Shown: piece after piece, positions 34,497 through 43,381 of the stretch
Layout: every line of letters starts with the position of its first letter
Numbering within the stretch: position 1 is the first letter of the stretch
From: Allobacillus saliphilus
GTDB taxonomy: Bacteria > Bacillota > Bacilli > Bacillales > Alkalibacillaceae
Direction of reading: 5' to 3'
DNA length: 64,000 nt
Assembly (NCBI RefSeq): GCF_018138385.1
Contig: NZ_JAGSIE010000007.1
Location: forward strand, 62,001 to 126,000
The notes under the pieces: generated by a model
What the model saw: the letters and a program-made list of their open reading frames with translations, nothing else
Told to the model about the DNA's origin: nothing
The model's database searches: none
Made by a program: the position numbers and the translations under genes

Positions 34497-35888
34497 TTAA
34501 CTCATTGCAGGTACATTCTTCTTTTCTGAATCTTCATCTTTTCCTTTTACTAACATCGGCGTTCGATCACGGTATAATAAATAACCTGCTAAACCGACTG
34601 CTAATATGTCTGATATCGGAAATGCTAGCCAAACGCCGATCACTCCGAAGTATGGTGGAAGAATTAATACGAGCGGAATGAGTATCAATAGCTGTCTGGA
34701 CAATGAAAGGATCAATGCTTGTTTCGGTTTTCCTAACGCTTGATATAATCCCCCTGCGACAATTTGTACGCCGACAACAAAGAATAGAGAGAATAAGATC
34801 CGCATCGCTGTTGAACCTTCTTCAATGACTTCTGGGTTTGCCGTAAAAATACGTAAAAACGGTTCTGGGATGGCTACTAGGATAATCGTGATGGAGGTAG
34901 CACTGATTGTTACAACCTTCATCGTTAACCAAATCGTCTCTCTCATTCTGTCATAATTTTGCGCACCGTAATTGTACCCGACGATCGGCATCATCCCTTG
35001 CATGACAGCCATAATCGGAAGCGCCATAATCATGACAATCCGTTGAATAATCCCATAAATACCTACATAAAACTCTGTACCGTATTCGATGAGCATCGCA
35101 TTCACAGCAATTACGAGTATACTCCCTGCAGATTGTTGAATAAACGCTGGCATTCCTACAGATAAAACCTCTTTAACTATTGCAGCTTTCAACTTCATGT
35201 TTTCAAAAACGAACTTTAACGAGCTTTTCCCTCGTGCATAATAATTAAGAATCATACCGAAAACAGCCGCTTGTGAAATGACGGTTGCAATTGCTGCCCC
35301 TTGCACGCCCATATTCAATCCAAATATGAAAATTGGATCAAGTACAATATTAATAACAGCCGGAATGATCATCAAAATCATTGCAAATCGTGCATTTCCT
35401 TCCGCTCGCACGAGATTATTGGCCGCAAAGCCACTCGTAAAGAAAAATGTCCCTAATAAAATCGGAAACATATAATCCATCGCATAGCCGATTGTTGACG
35501 GTGTCGCTGCAAAGACTAGTAGTAGCGGTTCTAACGCAAACAACGAAATCAGTATTCCAGCGACACTTGCGAAAAGGATTAGTGTAATAATATTTGCAAA
35601 GATTAAATTCGCTTCTTCCGGTTTTTTAGCGCCAAGACGTCTGGAAATAACGGACGACCCACCGACGCCAAGCGCCGCAGCGACAGCGATCATAATCATC
35701 ATCATTGGAAAAGCTACTGTCGTTCCAGCAACTGCTTCGATTCCAACACCGTAAGAAATAAACACCGTATCTACAACGTTATATAAAGTCATGACAAACA
35801 TGCCAATTAATGCAGGTACAGATAAATTACGAAGTAGTGTCGTAATCTTCTCGGTGCCTAGTTGCTCTGTTTGTTGTTTTTGTTCCAT
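34497..35888 (-). CDS. MATE family efflux protein
   Basis: 463 residues, twelve membrane spans in two similar halves. Segments typical of MATE multidrug exporters: LSVPALIGMFVMTLYNVVDTVFISYGVG, VSSVISRRLGAKKPEEAN-like loop (GGSSVISRRLGA), ANNLVRAEGNARFAMILMIIPAVINIVLDPIFIF, and in the second half QGMMPIVGYNYGAQNYDRM. Such proteins export drugs by exchange with Na+ or H+. The start abuts the stop of the marR gene, so both form one operon under MarR control. Confidence 0.92.
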   Translation of the reverse strand: MEQKQQTEQLGTEKITTLLRNLSVPALIGMFVMTLYNVVDTVFISYGVGIEAVAGTTVAFPMMMIMIAVAAALGVGGSSVISRRLGAKKPEEANLIFANIITLILFASVAGILISLFALEPLLLVFAATPSTIGYAMDYMFPILLGTFFFTSGFAANNLVRAEGNARFAMILMIIPAVINIVLDPIFIFGLNMGVQGAAIATVISQAAVFGMILNYYARGKSSLKFVFENMKLKAAIVKEVLSVGMPAFIQQSAGSILVIAVNAMLIEYGTEFYVGIYGIIQRIVMIMALPIMAVMQGMMPIVGYNYGAQNYDRMRETIWLTMKVVTISATSITIILVAIPEPFLRIFTANPEVIEEGSTAMRILFSLFFVVGVQIVAGGLYQALGKPKQALILSLSRQLLILIPLVLILPPYFGVIGVWLAFPISDILAVGLAGYLLYRDRTPMLVKGKDEDSEKKNVPAMS

Positions 35889-36335
35889 CTACTTCGCCTC
35901 TTCCTTTTGTTTAAGTAAATTCGTTTTCATTCGTTGTAACCATTTCATAAACAAAGCTACCTCTTCTTCTGAAAAACCTTCCATTAATTCATATTCTTTT
36001 CCGTTAAGATTATCCCAGAGATCTTGATCAAGTTTTCTTCCTTTTTCTTTTATCGAAATAATCTTTGAACGCTTATCGACTTCACTATCTGATTTCTCAA
36101 CCAAATCCTTCATCAAAAGCGAGTCTAAAATTCCTGTCATTGTAGAGCCTTTAATATATAAATGTTGCTGTAATTCCACTTGGGATAACGGACCATTTTC
36201 AACAAGCAAAAAAAGAACTTTTGATTGTGCTACCGTTAACCCGTGAACAGCAAGTTGTTCGTTATATTGGTTTTCTAATAAATGAGCCACCATTCCTACT
36301 TGGTAGCCTAACTTTTCTTGTATGTTCCTCGCCAA
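35889..36335 (-). CDS. MarR family transcriptional regulator
   Basis: 148 residues with the MarR winged helix: LTVAQSKVLFLLVENGPLSQVELQQHLYIKGSTMTGILDSLLMKDLVEK, the wing SDSEVDKRSKIISIKEKGRKL and long dimerisation helices at both ends. Start TTG, eight bases after GGAGG. It is directly followed by the MATE gene and most likely represses the operon until a ligand binds. A sigma-A promoter and a dyad lie upstream. Confidence 0.92.
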   Translation of the reverse strand: MARNIQEKLGYQVGMVAHLLENQYNEQLAVHGLTVAQSKVLFLLVENGPLSQVELQQHLYIKGSTMTGILDSLLMKDLVEKSDSEVDKRSKIISIKEKGRKLDQDLWDNLNGKEYELMEGFSEEEVALFMKWLQRMKTNLLKQKEEAK

Positions 36336-36368
36336 ATTGCTTACCTCCCTAACTAAATCACAAGGAGT

Positions 36369-36397
36369 ATCTTACCTTTTTTCTGCATTGAACGCAA
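36369..36397 (-). promoter_or_regulatory. Sigma-A-type promoter of marR-MATE
   Basis: On the minus strand TTGCGT (36392-36397) and TAAGAT (36369-36374) with an exact 17-bp spacer, 34 bases upstream of the marR start codon. Confidence 0.6.
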
Positions 36398-36412
36398 TCT
36401 ATTAGCTTAACT

Positions 36413-36428
36413 TTTTAGGTGCCTAAGA
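36413..36428. promoter_or_regulatory. Short dyad upstream of the marR promoter
   Basis: TTAGG-TG-CCTAA (36415-36426) is an inverted repeat within an A/T-rich context, 18 bases upstream of the -35 box. It could be a MarR site, though repressor sites usually overlap the promoter. Confidence 0.35.
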
Positions 36429-36442
36429 ATTTTTCATCCAAA

Positions 36443-36690
36443 AAAGAGGCTGGGACAAAATCTTTAAAGTTGACTCAGATACGAACAATCTAATTTAGTG
36501 TGCCGGAAATACCCGCTTCGGAAATATACTCCGCTTTTCGCGGGCAGCTGTTGAGCCTCCTCGTGCTTCGCACTGCGGGGTCTCACCTAGGCTTTTGCTC
36601 CCGCAGAAGTCTCCGTATATTTCCTACGCTAAATTAGATTGTCATTCGTGTTTCTGAGTTTATAACTTAGATTTGTCCCAGCCTCTTTCT
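36443..36690. mobile_element. AGGCTGGGAC-type inverted-repeat element (MITE-like)
   Basis: A 250-bp element bounded by AAAGAGGCTGGGACAAA and its inverse TTTGTCCCAGCCTCTTT. The arms stay complementary inward in blocks (ACTCAGA, CAATCTAATTTAG, GGAAATATAC-GGAG) around a GC-rich core that holds GCGGG-AGC and GAGCCTCCTCG-like segments. I know elements with these AGGCTGGGAC ends and this core as common dispersed intergenic repeats in Bacillaceae. It has no transposase. The whole unit could fold into one long hairpin. Its right part is read as the last codons of the neighbouring membrane protein gene. Confidence 0.8.
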
Positions 36691-37771
36691 TTTCTGCAAA
36701 TTCATTGATTAATGACTTTCCTAGGATCACCCACTGAGCGATGAATAATAAAACAATAGTGATCGACATTCCATATACAAACACATTCACCCAAATTTGA
36801 ATGGCGTCTTGACCAATCACAAAAATTCTCTCAGTAAAGTATAAAAACATTGCAAACGTAAAAATCCGTGACCATTGACTTGGCGAATAAACCATGAACC
36901 CTTCATTCCAACCATATTTCCGATAACGGGAAAATCCACGTAACAATTCGATCCACTCAACTAGGATAAAGAAAAACAATGCTAATCCCCATACAAAATA
37001 ATGTAGTAAAGAAATCTCTGGATAAGCAAAACTTATAGCAACGCCTGTGATGGATAGTGCTCCATGAATAATACAGTTTGAATTCGTCCAATGATCGATT
37101 ATTTCTCTGATAGGCAATTTTACATATCGATATAGAATTAAAATGAGATTACCTATATAGAGCAATAAACCAAACCAAATCAGTGTTCGTGCAAGTGGCG
37201 CAGGAAACTGTTCTTCAAAAACAAAATATCCCGATATAACAACTGATTGGGTACCTACAGTAGATAATAATAGACCACCTTGAAACTTATCTATGTATTC
37301 ATTGAAACGATTTAAAATAATTGAATAATTTCTAAACAACCATGTGATATAACCTGTCCATAAAAGTCCAATATTTAAAGAGTAGAAAACAATAGTAATG
37401 GCATTCGATTGATAAACGGAAATAAGCACATTCCCAAGTGAAATCGATGCAATCCATGTACCGATACCAAAACTCGTTATGGGGCTTTCTAAATGTCGCT
37501 CATAGAATAAGCCTTGTTTCATCTCATTGATCAGATAGAGAACGAGTAAAAGTAAACTAACTAAAAAGAAGATAAATAATGTTAATTCAATCCAATCATA
37601 TTGAACAACATGATTGAACACACTAATAATGACAATACCCGTTGCCATAATCGGTGCACCAGCTAATGTTGTAATATTTAGTTGTACTTGTCGTTTATAA
37701 ACTAAAAATGCTCCCGTAAATCCTATTAGAAGAGCTACTATTAAATACATCGTAATACCAACCTTTTTCAT
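36629..37771 (-). CDS. Polytopic membrane protein, unknown; C-terminus supplied by a repeat element
   Basis: 380 residues with about ten membrane spans and short loops. The spacing of spans and the ITSFGIGTWIASISLGNVLISVYQSN segment vaguely recall tellurite-resistance/dicarboxylate (TDT) transporters, but I cannot assign it. The last 20 or so residues (EAGTNLSYKLRNTNDNLI) are encoded inside the AGGCTGGGAC-type element, whose insertion replaced the original end. The start is either ATG 37771 or ATG 37750, which has AAGGTTGG seven bases upstream. Confidence 0.7.
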   Translation of the reverse strand: MKKVGITMYLIVALLIGFTGAFLVYKRQVQLNITTLAGAPIMATGIVIISVFNHVVQYDWIELTLFIFFLVSLLLLVLYLINEMKQGLFYERHLESPITSFGIGTWIASISLGNVLISVYQSNAITIVFYSLNIGLLWTGYITWLFRNYSIILNRFNEYIDKFQGGLLLSTVGTQSVVISGYFVFEEQFPAPLARTLIWFGLLLYIGNLILILYRYVKLPIREIIDHWTNSNCIIHGALSITGVAISFAYPEISLLHYFVWGLALFFFILVEWIELLRGFSRYRKYGWNEGFMVYSPSQWSRIFTFAMFLYFTERIFVIGQDAIQIWVNVFVYGMSITIVLLFIAQWVILGKSLINEFAEKKEAGTNLSYKLRNTNDNLI

Positions 37772-37890
37772 TTACATAATTATAAATGTAACATAAGTTT
37801 ATCGGTTCTTGGGTGGATGAGAATAGCTTTTCATTTTTCAATTGGTTTGAGATAATGAACCCACATCTCAATCCGTAAAGGAGCACAATA

Positions 37891-38562
37891 ATGAACGTAC
37901 CTATTTTATATGAAGATAATCATTTATTAGTTGTCGAAAAACCGGTCAATATTCCGGTTCAGGAAGATCAATCGAAAGATAAAGATTTATTGACGTTGCT
38001 AAAAGAAGACATTAAAATCCGCCATAAGAAGCCAGGTAATGTGTTTTTGGCTCTCGTTCACCGACTAGATCGTCCAGTTGGAGGGGCAATGGTTTTCGCC
38101 AAAACTTCAAAAGCCGCTTCTCGCCTATCCGATCAGCTCCGAAGAAAAGCGATTGAACGAACTTATCTTGCCGTCGTGCACGGTGTTCCATCAAAAGCAA
38201 AAGATCAATTGGAAGATTATTTAGTGAAAGATCATCGAAAAAATATCGTACGCACAGCGAATCCGAACGAAAAGGAAGCTAAAAAAGCAATTCTCCATTA
38301 TGAAGTGGCCAGTGAAAAGAAAGGATTCTCATTGTTATCCGTGAAACTTCAAACTGGAAGACCACATCAGATACGTGTGCAGCTTTCGTCACGCGGATTT
38401 CCGCTTTACGGAGACCAGAAATATGGGCAACGCGTCAATAAACCAGGACAGCAAATTGCTCTTTGGTCAAATAAATTAGTGTTGGAGCACCCAACGACTA
38501 AAGAAGCCATGGAATTCACTTCCACACCTCCTTATGAGTATCCATGGAAGCTTTGGCAATAA
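37891..38562 (+). CDS. RluA family pseudouridine synthase
   Basis: 223 residues, short relative to RluD because it lacks the S4 domain. It has the catalytic motif VHRLDRPVGGAMVFAKTSKAA with the essential Asp, the N-terminal YEDNHLLVVEKPVNIPVQ and the C-terminal LQTGRPHQIRVQLSSRGFPLYGDQKYG. It converts uridine to pseudouridine in RNA; the target site cannot be told. Preceded by AAAGGAGC. Single gene, with a terminator 8 bases downstream. Confidence 0.92.
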   Translation: MNVPILYEDNHLLVVEKPVNIPVQEDQSKDKDLLTLLKEDIKIRHKKPGNVFLALVHRLDRPVGGAMVFAKTSKAASRLSDQLRRKAIERTYLAVVHGVPSKAKDQLEDYLVKDHRKNIVRTANPNEKEAKKAILHYEVASEKKGFSLLSVKLQTGRPHQIRVQLSSRGFPLYGDQKYGQRVNKPGQQIALWSNKLVLEHPTTKEAMEFTSTPPYEYPWKLWQ

Positions 38563-38570
38563 CAATGTAA

Positions 38571-38604
38571 AAAGGTTGGGGAATGATATCTTCCCCAACC
38601 TTTT
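38571..38604. terminator. Bidirectional terminator after the pseudouridine synthase gene
   Basis: AAAGGTTGGGGA and TCCCCAACCTTT form a perfect 12-bp stem with T/A-rich flanks. It also covers the last base of the convergent membrane protein gene. Confidence 0.88.
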
Positions 38605-39073
38605 ATTTCGTTACGATATGTTCTATATAAACAATTCCCACAAAAACTAACCAAACACCAAACGGAAAGGCAAAGCTTTTTATCGCTTGCAATGATTTAT
38701 ATTCCTTATTTTTGCTCAAGAGTATACGGTCAGTAACAAAAAATAAAATCGACGCACCTAAACTATAGAATAATAAAATAAGACCGAACAAGACATGTAA
38801 AATTCCCGATAAGATCGTTTCAATTTGATCATCTTTCATTTTCTTTGCAAAAAATTGACTCAATTTATCACTAATAATAGAAGCTAGCACGCCGTAAGTT
38901 AAAATCACAGGAAAGCTATACATTAGATAAATCGGTGTGCTTAATGTAAAGGCATATAAATAATCTGTTATTGATGAGGGGTTGTCTCCAAACGGATTGG
39001 GCATGATGAGACCTAATAGAACTGCAAATATTGAGCTAGATATGGACGCTGATACGATTTTTCGTGAAATCAT
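38603..39073 (-). CDS. Four-span membrane protein, unknown function
   Basis: 156 residues from ATG 39073, seven bases after AAGGAG. Four predicted membrane helices: IVSASISSSIFAVLLGLIMP, STPIYLMYSFPVILTYGVLASII, ILSGILHVLFGLILLFYSLGASILFF and SFAFPFGVWLVFVGIVYI. No motif recognised. Single gene between convergent and unrelated neighbours; similar small membrane proteins are common and mostly unassigned in Bacillus. Confidence 0.65.
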   Translation of the reverse strand: MISRKIVSASISSSIFAVLLGLIMPNPFGDNPSSITDYLYAFTLSTPIYLMYSFPVILTYGVLASIISDKLSQFFAKKMKDDQIETILSGILHVLFGLILLFYSLGASILFFVTDRILLSKNKEYKSLQAIKSFAFPFGVWLVFVGIVYIEHIVTK

Positions 39074-39188
39074 TTTGTTCTCCTTCAATTGTCAATTGAA
39101 CCTTGGGATTTATGTTACATGTTCTGTTGCCTATTATACCAATCGCACGCACATCTTGAAATGATTTCTCTCTTCTATTACATAAAAA

Positions 39189-39227
39189 CAGAAGCTCTCC
39201 GATCTAGGAGAAGCTTCTGTCTTTTTT
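39189..39227. terminator. Terminator of the MMPL/YhgE-like operon
   Basis: ACAGAAGC-CTCC and GGAG-GCTTCTGT form a stem with small internal mismatches, with T runs on both strands (TCTTTTTT on plus, TTTTTATG on minus). It lies 6 bases after the stop of the YhgE-like gene. Confidence 0.8.
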
Positions 39228-41157
39228 AAGAAAACAATGCTTTGAATTTTTCCCAAAAACTACTCTTTTCTTCTTTCTCTGGCTCTTCCTCTTTAGATTC
39301 ATCCACTTCAATGCTTTTTGTTTGGATGACAAATTGGACGTGATCCACTTGTTCATTTTTTTCAGAAACAAACGAAACGGAATCGAAATCTGATTTATCA
39401 TATTGTGAGATCATCTCATCGATTTCTTCGGTCATCTCTTGTGGCATATCTTTTGTTGAATCATGAAGCTCTTGTGTGCCGTCTTTTAATTCAACGACAC
39501 CTTCTTCCAATTCGCTGACACCGTGATCGAATTCATTGATTCCAGCATGAATGTCAGAATAAGAATTCGAAAGTTCTTTCACACCGTTCGTGTATTCAGC
39601 AAGGCCGGTATGGAAGGAGCCATATTCTTTCGTTAAACTGGCAATTCCATCTTTTAATTGTTGCAAGCCTTCCATGCCATTAGACACAGATGAAATCTCA
39701 CTCGCCATCGTATCGACGTTGGCAGTCATTTCATTTAATCCTGCAATTGTTTCTTCTAATGAACCGACTACTGCACCGAGAGCTGCTTTTGCACCTGGTT
39801 TGTCTTGAGTTCCAAAATAAGTGCCTTTTGCGACTTGTGCTTTTTCATAAACTGTTGCTAATTTACCAATCGTCGATGAAACTTGCTCCATACTTGATTG
39901 GACATTTTGTAACTTTTGTAACGTCTCTTGTTCAATGCCTGCTTCTTGTAAAGCTTGCATTTCTTTTTCAGTAAATTGAGGAGCCTTCATTCCTTGTAGT
40001 CCATTTAATTCTTCTTTTGTTAAATTAGATGGAATTCCATTCATTGCTCCATCTAACGCCTGGTAAGCAGTAGAGTAGTTGTCTTTCAGCTTTTGTAGTC
40101 CGTCTTTCATCTCTTTTAACCCAGCGGATAACTGTTTAAGTCCTTCAACCAATTGATCCTGCTGGCTCGTATCGACATCGACATCGCTTAATGAGCCGTT
40201 CATCGATTGTAGTGCATTTTCAATTTCTTTTGAGCCGCCGATTAACTCACTGGATGACCCGTCGAGTTCAGCAATACCACCGCGATATTGAGCGGAACCG
40301 TTCACCAATTCAGATGCACCATCGTTCATTTCTCTGACGCCAACAACTAAATCACTGACACCTGTGTTCAAATCGGCAATGGCATCGGACAAGGTACGGA
40401 TATCTCCTGTCATCTCATCCGTCTCAGGATCTTCAATGGACATAGAAGATGGAACGCCGGATATTTCAATGCCGTCGAATTCAAAGTTATCCGTGTCCGC
40501 TTCTACCGTAAATGTTTTTTCTTTTTCAGGCATTAACGTAAACGTAATTTGTTGTGTTTTTCCTGCGTTGGCCACCATTCCGTCTGGCGCCTGGATATTG
40601 GAGAAGGTTTCTGAATCAAAAGGTAACGTCACTTGCAACATATAATTATTGAAAAACGTTTTTCCATGTTCGCCATTAGCTTTGGCGTCTACTTCAATCT
40701 TAATTGTTCCTTCTTTTCCAGCCAATTGTTCCGGTGAGATTTTTTCCCCATCTAAATAATACGTTACATCGATATTCCAAGGTAGTTCAGTTTTTTCCAT
40801 ATTTCCTTGATAATAAAATTTTTCATCAGTCGCCGAGAATTCGACTTTGTTACCATCCAAAGTGACCTCTGTCATATCGGTCAAATTTCTCACACTCGTA
40901 TAGTCACCATAGTCCACAATCGTTCCTTCTTTAACAATGTCGAAACGATTGACGACGTATAGTTCTTGTTGTTCGCCAGTCGGGGATAATGTTGCGTAAA
41001 TCACTTCATCCTTCCCTGACATTTCACCTGTTTTTTCCCGCTCGTTTTCTTGTTTTGATTTGTCATTACTTACGTTTGCGGAAACAGTCGTAAGCACAGT
41101 CGACGCGAGCAACACAACAATCGTGAGCAAAAAGAGAATCTTTTTTATTTGTTTCAT
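39226..41157 (-). CDS. YhgE-like exported protein, partner of the MMPL exporter
   Basis: 643 residues. An N-terminal signal-like hydrophobic segment (ILFLLTIVVLLASTVLTTVSA), a beta-rich extracytoplasmic part (60-250), then a long heptad-rich region with tandem LxxG repeats (ALSDAIADLNTGVSDLVVGV, ELVNGSAQYRGG, LSAGLKEMKDGLQKL) typical of the YhgE/Pip and 'X-X-X-Leu-X-X-Gly heptad' proteins. Unlike full YhgE it has no C-terminal membrane domain; it ends in a basic/acidic tail. It starts three bases after the MMPL stop. Proteins of this kind are linked to MMPL and type VII secretion-like exporters. Function uncertain. Confidence 0.75.
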   Translation of the reverse strand: MKQIKKILFLLTIVVLLASTVLTTVSANVSNDKSKQENEREKTGEMSGKDEVIYATLSPTGEQQELYVVNRFDIVKEGTIVDYGDYTSVRNLTDMTEVTLDGNKVEFSATDEKFYYQGNMEKTELPWNIDVTYYLDGEKISPEQLAGKEGTIKIEVDAKANGEHGKTFFNNYMLQVTLPFDSETFSNIQAPDGMVANAGKTQQITFTLMPEKEKTFTVEADTDNFEFDGIEISGVPSSMSIEDPETDEMTGDIRTLSDAIADLNTGVSDLVVGVREMNDGASELVNGSAQYRGGIAELDGSSSELIGGSKEIENALQSMNGSLSDVDVDTSQQDQLVEGLKQLSAGLKEMKDGLQKLKDNYSTAYQALDGAMNGIPSNLTKEELNGLQGMKAPQFTEKEMQALQEAGIEQETLQKLQNVQSSMEQVSSTIGKLATVYEKAQVAKGTYFGTQDKPGAKAALGAVVGSLEETIAGLNEMTANVDTMASEISSVSNGMEGLQQLKDGIASLTKEYGSFHTGLAEYTNGVKELSNSYSDIHAGINEFDHGVSELEEGVVELKDGTQELHDSTKDMPQEMTEEIDEMISQYDKSDFDSVSFVSEKNEQVDHVQFVIQTKSIEVDESKEEEPEKEEKSSFWEKFKALFS

Positions 41158-41160
41158 GCA

Positions 41161-43164
41161 TCATTTCTCCTTATAAAAATTCGATTTCCACGTTGTTTTA
41201 CCAATCACCTTATCAAATACCATCAACATCGCAGGTAGGAAAAAGACAACCATGATGAACGCTAACAAGGCGCCTCGCCCAAGCAACAAGCCAATCGATG
41301 ATACAATTGGATTTGTTGATGTCAGCCATAAAATGAAGCCAACACTTGATAAGATGGAAGCCGAGATAGCGACAGCAAATATCTTTTCATCGACCGTTTT
41401 CTTGATTGCCTTCAACGCTGACATTTCTTTTCGGTTTTCCGTGTAATTTTCCGTAAATAAAATCGCGTAATCAACCGTAGCTGCCAGCTGAACCGTACTG
41501 ACAATTAAATAGCCGACAAAAACGAGTGCTGAATCGGTGAAATACGGAACAGCAAGATTAATCCAAACCGCCGATTGAATCGTCAGTAACAAAATCACTG
41601 GGTACGTAATGGATTTGAACGTCACCAACAGGACAATCGCAATCGTCACGACCGTCAATATATTCACGACGGTATTGTCTCGCTGGACGACGTTTTTCAT
41701 GTCATACAAGGTGACAGTTTCACCGAGTGAATAGATCTGCTCATCCGGGTAATAACTTTTCGCCGTATCTTGAACCTGTTCGACGACATGAAAGGCTGTT
41801 TCACCCTCCGTATCCGTGTTCGTCTGCAAAATGATCCGACTATAATTTTCCGAATAAAATTGCTCGGTTGCCGATTCATCCAAGTATTCAGGCGGAATCG
41901 CTGCATCCACCGTATTGACGTAGGAGATGACACTCGTCACATGTTCCATGCCTTCCAATTCGTGAACAAGTTGCTCCTCTTTCGCAATATCTCCTCGAGG
42001 AACGAGCAGAACCATTTGCGTGTTCTTCCCGAATTCGTTCTCGATTTCTGCAACATCCGCTCCAGCTCTCGTGTTTTCAGGCTGCTCACCAATTCCATAA
42101 ATGAAATTCGTTTCACTTTGAGCCAAAAATGCCGGAACGATTAACGCGAACACAATCAGTAAGCTTGGAACCTTGAACTTCATGACCCATTTGCCCACAC
42201 GCTTGAATTCCGGAATGATCGGTTTATGCTGCGTTTTATCAATCCATTTATAAAACATGATGGTCATAGCTGGTAAAAAGACCATAACACTGATAAAGCT
42301 TAAGAGAATCCCTTTTACTAAACTGAATCCTAAATCAGAGCCAATTTCAAAATTCATGAACATCAACGCGATAAACCCGAAGAACGTTGTTGAAGCACTC
42401 GCAATGATTGCTGGGAATGACCTCTTCATCGCAAGAATCATCGCTTCTTTCGGATCTGCTACGTTTTTTCGGTAATCACCAAAACTATGCAGTAGGAAAA
42501 TCGCATAATCGAGCGAAACGGCGAGCTGCAGAATCGGCGCGACGGACGAGGTCACAAATGAAATTTCCCCGGTGAAAATATTCGTCCCCATATTGATGAG
42601 AACCGACACACCAATGGCGGTCAGGAAGAAAATAGGTTCCGCCCATGAATTCGTTGATAAAATTAAGATGATGATAATAATCGGAATCAGTAATGCCGCC
42701 GCATATAGCGTTTCGGTCAACGCCATTTTTTGCTGGGTCGCTGTATCGAGCGCTTCACCCGCCATGGCATTTTCCTCACCGATCAATTCATACACTTCAT
42801 CGGTTACTGCTACTTCATCGCCTTCACGAATCGTGAAATTGAAGAGCGCATTCCCGTTTTGATAGTACGATTCAACGGTTTCTTCATCCGCCATTTCGAT
42901 CGGTGTCTTCAAATCGACCGCGTCATCCAGCCAAGTGACGTCTGACACACCATCAATGGCAGCTAACTCTTCTTTAAATCGAAGTGCCTCCTGAATCGTC
43001 ATGTCTTTCATCATCACACGCGTATTCGGAACGGCTCCATCGAATTCTTCATCCATAATATCCATTGCTTCTGTCGATTGGGCATCCTCTGGTAAATAAT
43101 CCGCTACGTTGTAATTCACGGAGACCCCAATTTGTGCAATGGCACTTAAAATCATTAGCACCAT
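41161..43164 (-). CDS. MMPL family (RND superfamily) membrane transporter
   Basis: A twelve-span transporter with two similar halves, each with a large outer loop (VNYNVADYLPEDAQSTEAMDIM and onward; NFIYGIGEQPENTRAGADVAEIE and onward) and the helix-4 motif with conserved acidic residues (SVAPILQLAVSLDYAIFLLHSFGDYRK; STVQLAATVDYAILFTENYTENRK). ATG 43164 cuts the first membrane helix in half; the frame stays open upstream to 43239 and encodes a fitting start (AAKIIKYKKSIVITF), but it has no ATG, GTG or TTG. The real start may be ATA 43218, nine bases after AGAGGG, or ATT 43212. It is under the divergent TetR regulator. Confidence 0.9.
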   Translation of the reverse strand: MVLMILSAIAQIGVSVNYNVADYLPEDAQSTEAMDIMDEEFDGAVPNTRVMMKDMTIQEALRFKEELAAIDGVSDVTWLDDAVDLKTPIEMADEETVESYYQNGNALFNFTIREGDEVAVTDEVYELIGEENAMAGEALDTATQQKMALTETLYAAALLIPIIIIILILSTNSWAEPIFFLTAIGVSVLINMGTNIFTGEISFVTSSVAPILQLAVSLDYAIFLLHSFGDYRKNVADPKEAMILAMKRSFPAIIASASTTFFGFIALMFMNFEIGSDLGFSLVKGILLSFISVMVFLPAMTIMFYKWIDKTQHKPIIPEFKRVGKWVMKFKVPSLLIVFALIVPAFLAQSETNFIYGIGEQPENTRAGADVAEIENEFGKNTQMVLLVPRGDIAKEEQLVHELEGMEHVTSVISYVNTVDAAIPPEYLDESATEQFYSENYSRIILQTNTDTEGETAFHVVEQVQDTAKSYYPDEQIYSLGETVTLYDMKNVVQRDNTVVNILTVVTIAIVLLVTFKSITYPVILLLTIQSAVWINLAVPYFTDSALVFVGYLIVSTVQLAATVDYAILFTENYTENRKEMSALKAIKKTVDEKIFAVAISASILSSVGFILWLTSTNPIVSSIGLLLGRGALLAFIMVVFFLPAMLMVFDKVIGKTTWKSNFYKEK

Positions 43165-43261
43165 AAATGTTATAACAATTGATTTTTTATATTTGATAAT
43201 CTTAGCTGCAATATCTATTACCCTGCACCCTCTCTTGCGTCAAACAAAATTCCACTATATC

Positions 43262-43290
43262 ATTATATAGACACCGTGTTGGATATACAA
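43262..43290 (-). promoter_or_regulatory. Sigma-A-type promoter of the MMPL operon
   Basis: On the minus strand TTGTAT (43285-43290) and TATAAT (43262-43267) with a 17-bp spacer. The spacer contains a copy of the putative TetR half-site. Confidence 0.7.
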
Positions 43291-43349
43291 CATACAGTAT
43301 TGTAAAGCACGTCTAAAAACCAACACTTGAACATTTAAGTGTTGGATAT
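43276..43349. promoter_or_regulatory. Putative TetR operators between MMPL and tetR genes
   Basis: GTGTTGGATAT occurs at 43276-43286 and again at 43339-43349. The second copy is the right arm of an inverted repeat CCAACACTT-N8-AAGTGTTGG (43320-43345). The first copy overlaps the MMPL promoter spacer. Such a layout is typical for a TetR autoregulated divergent pair. Confidence 0.6.
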
Positions 43350-43381
43350 CCATAAAATTTTCACAAAGTAGGTGAATGAAA

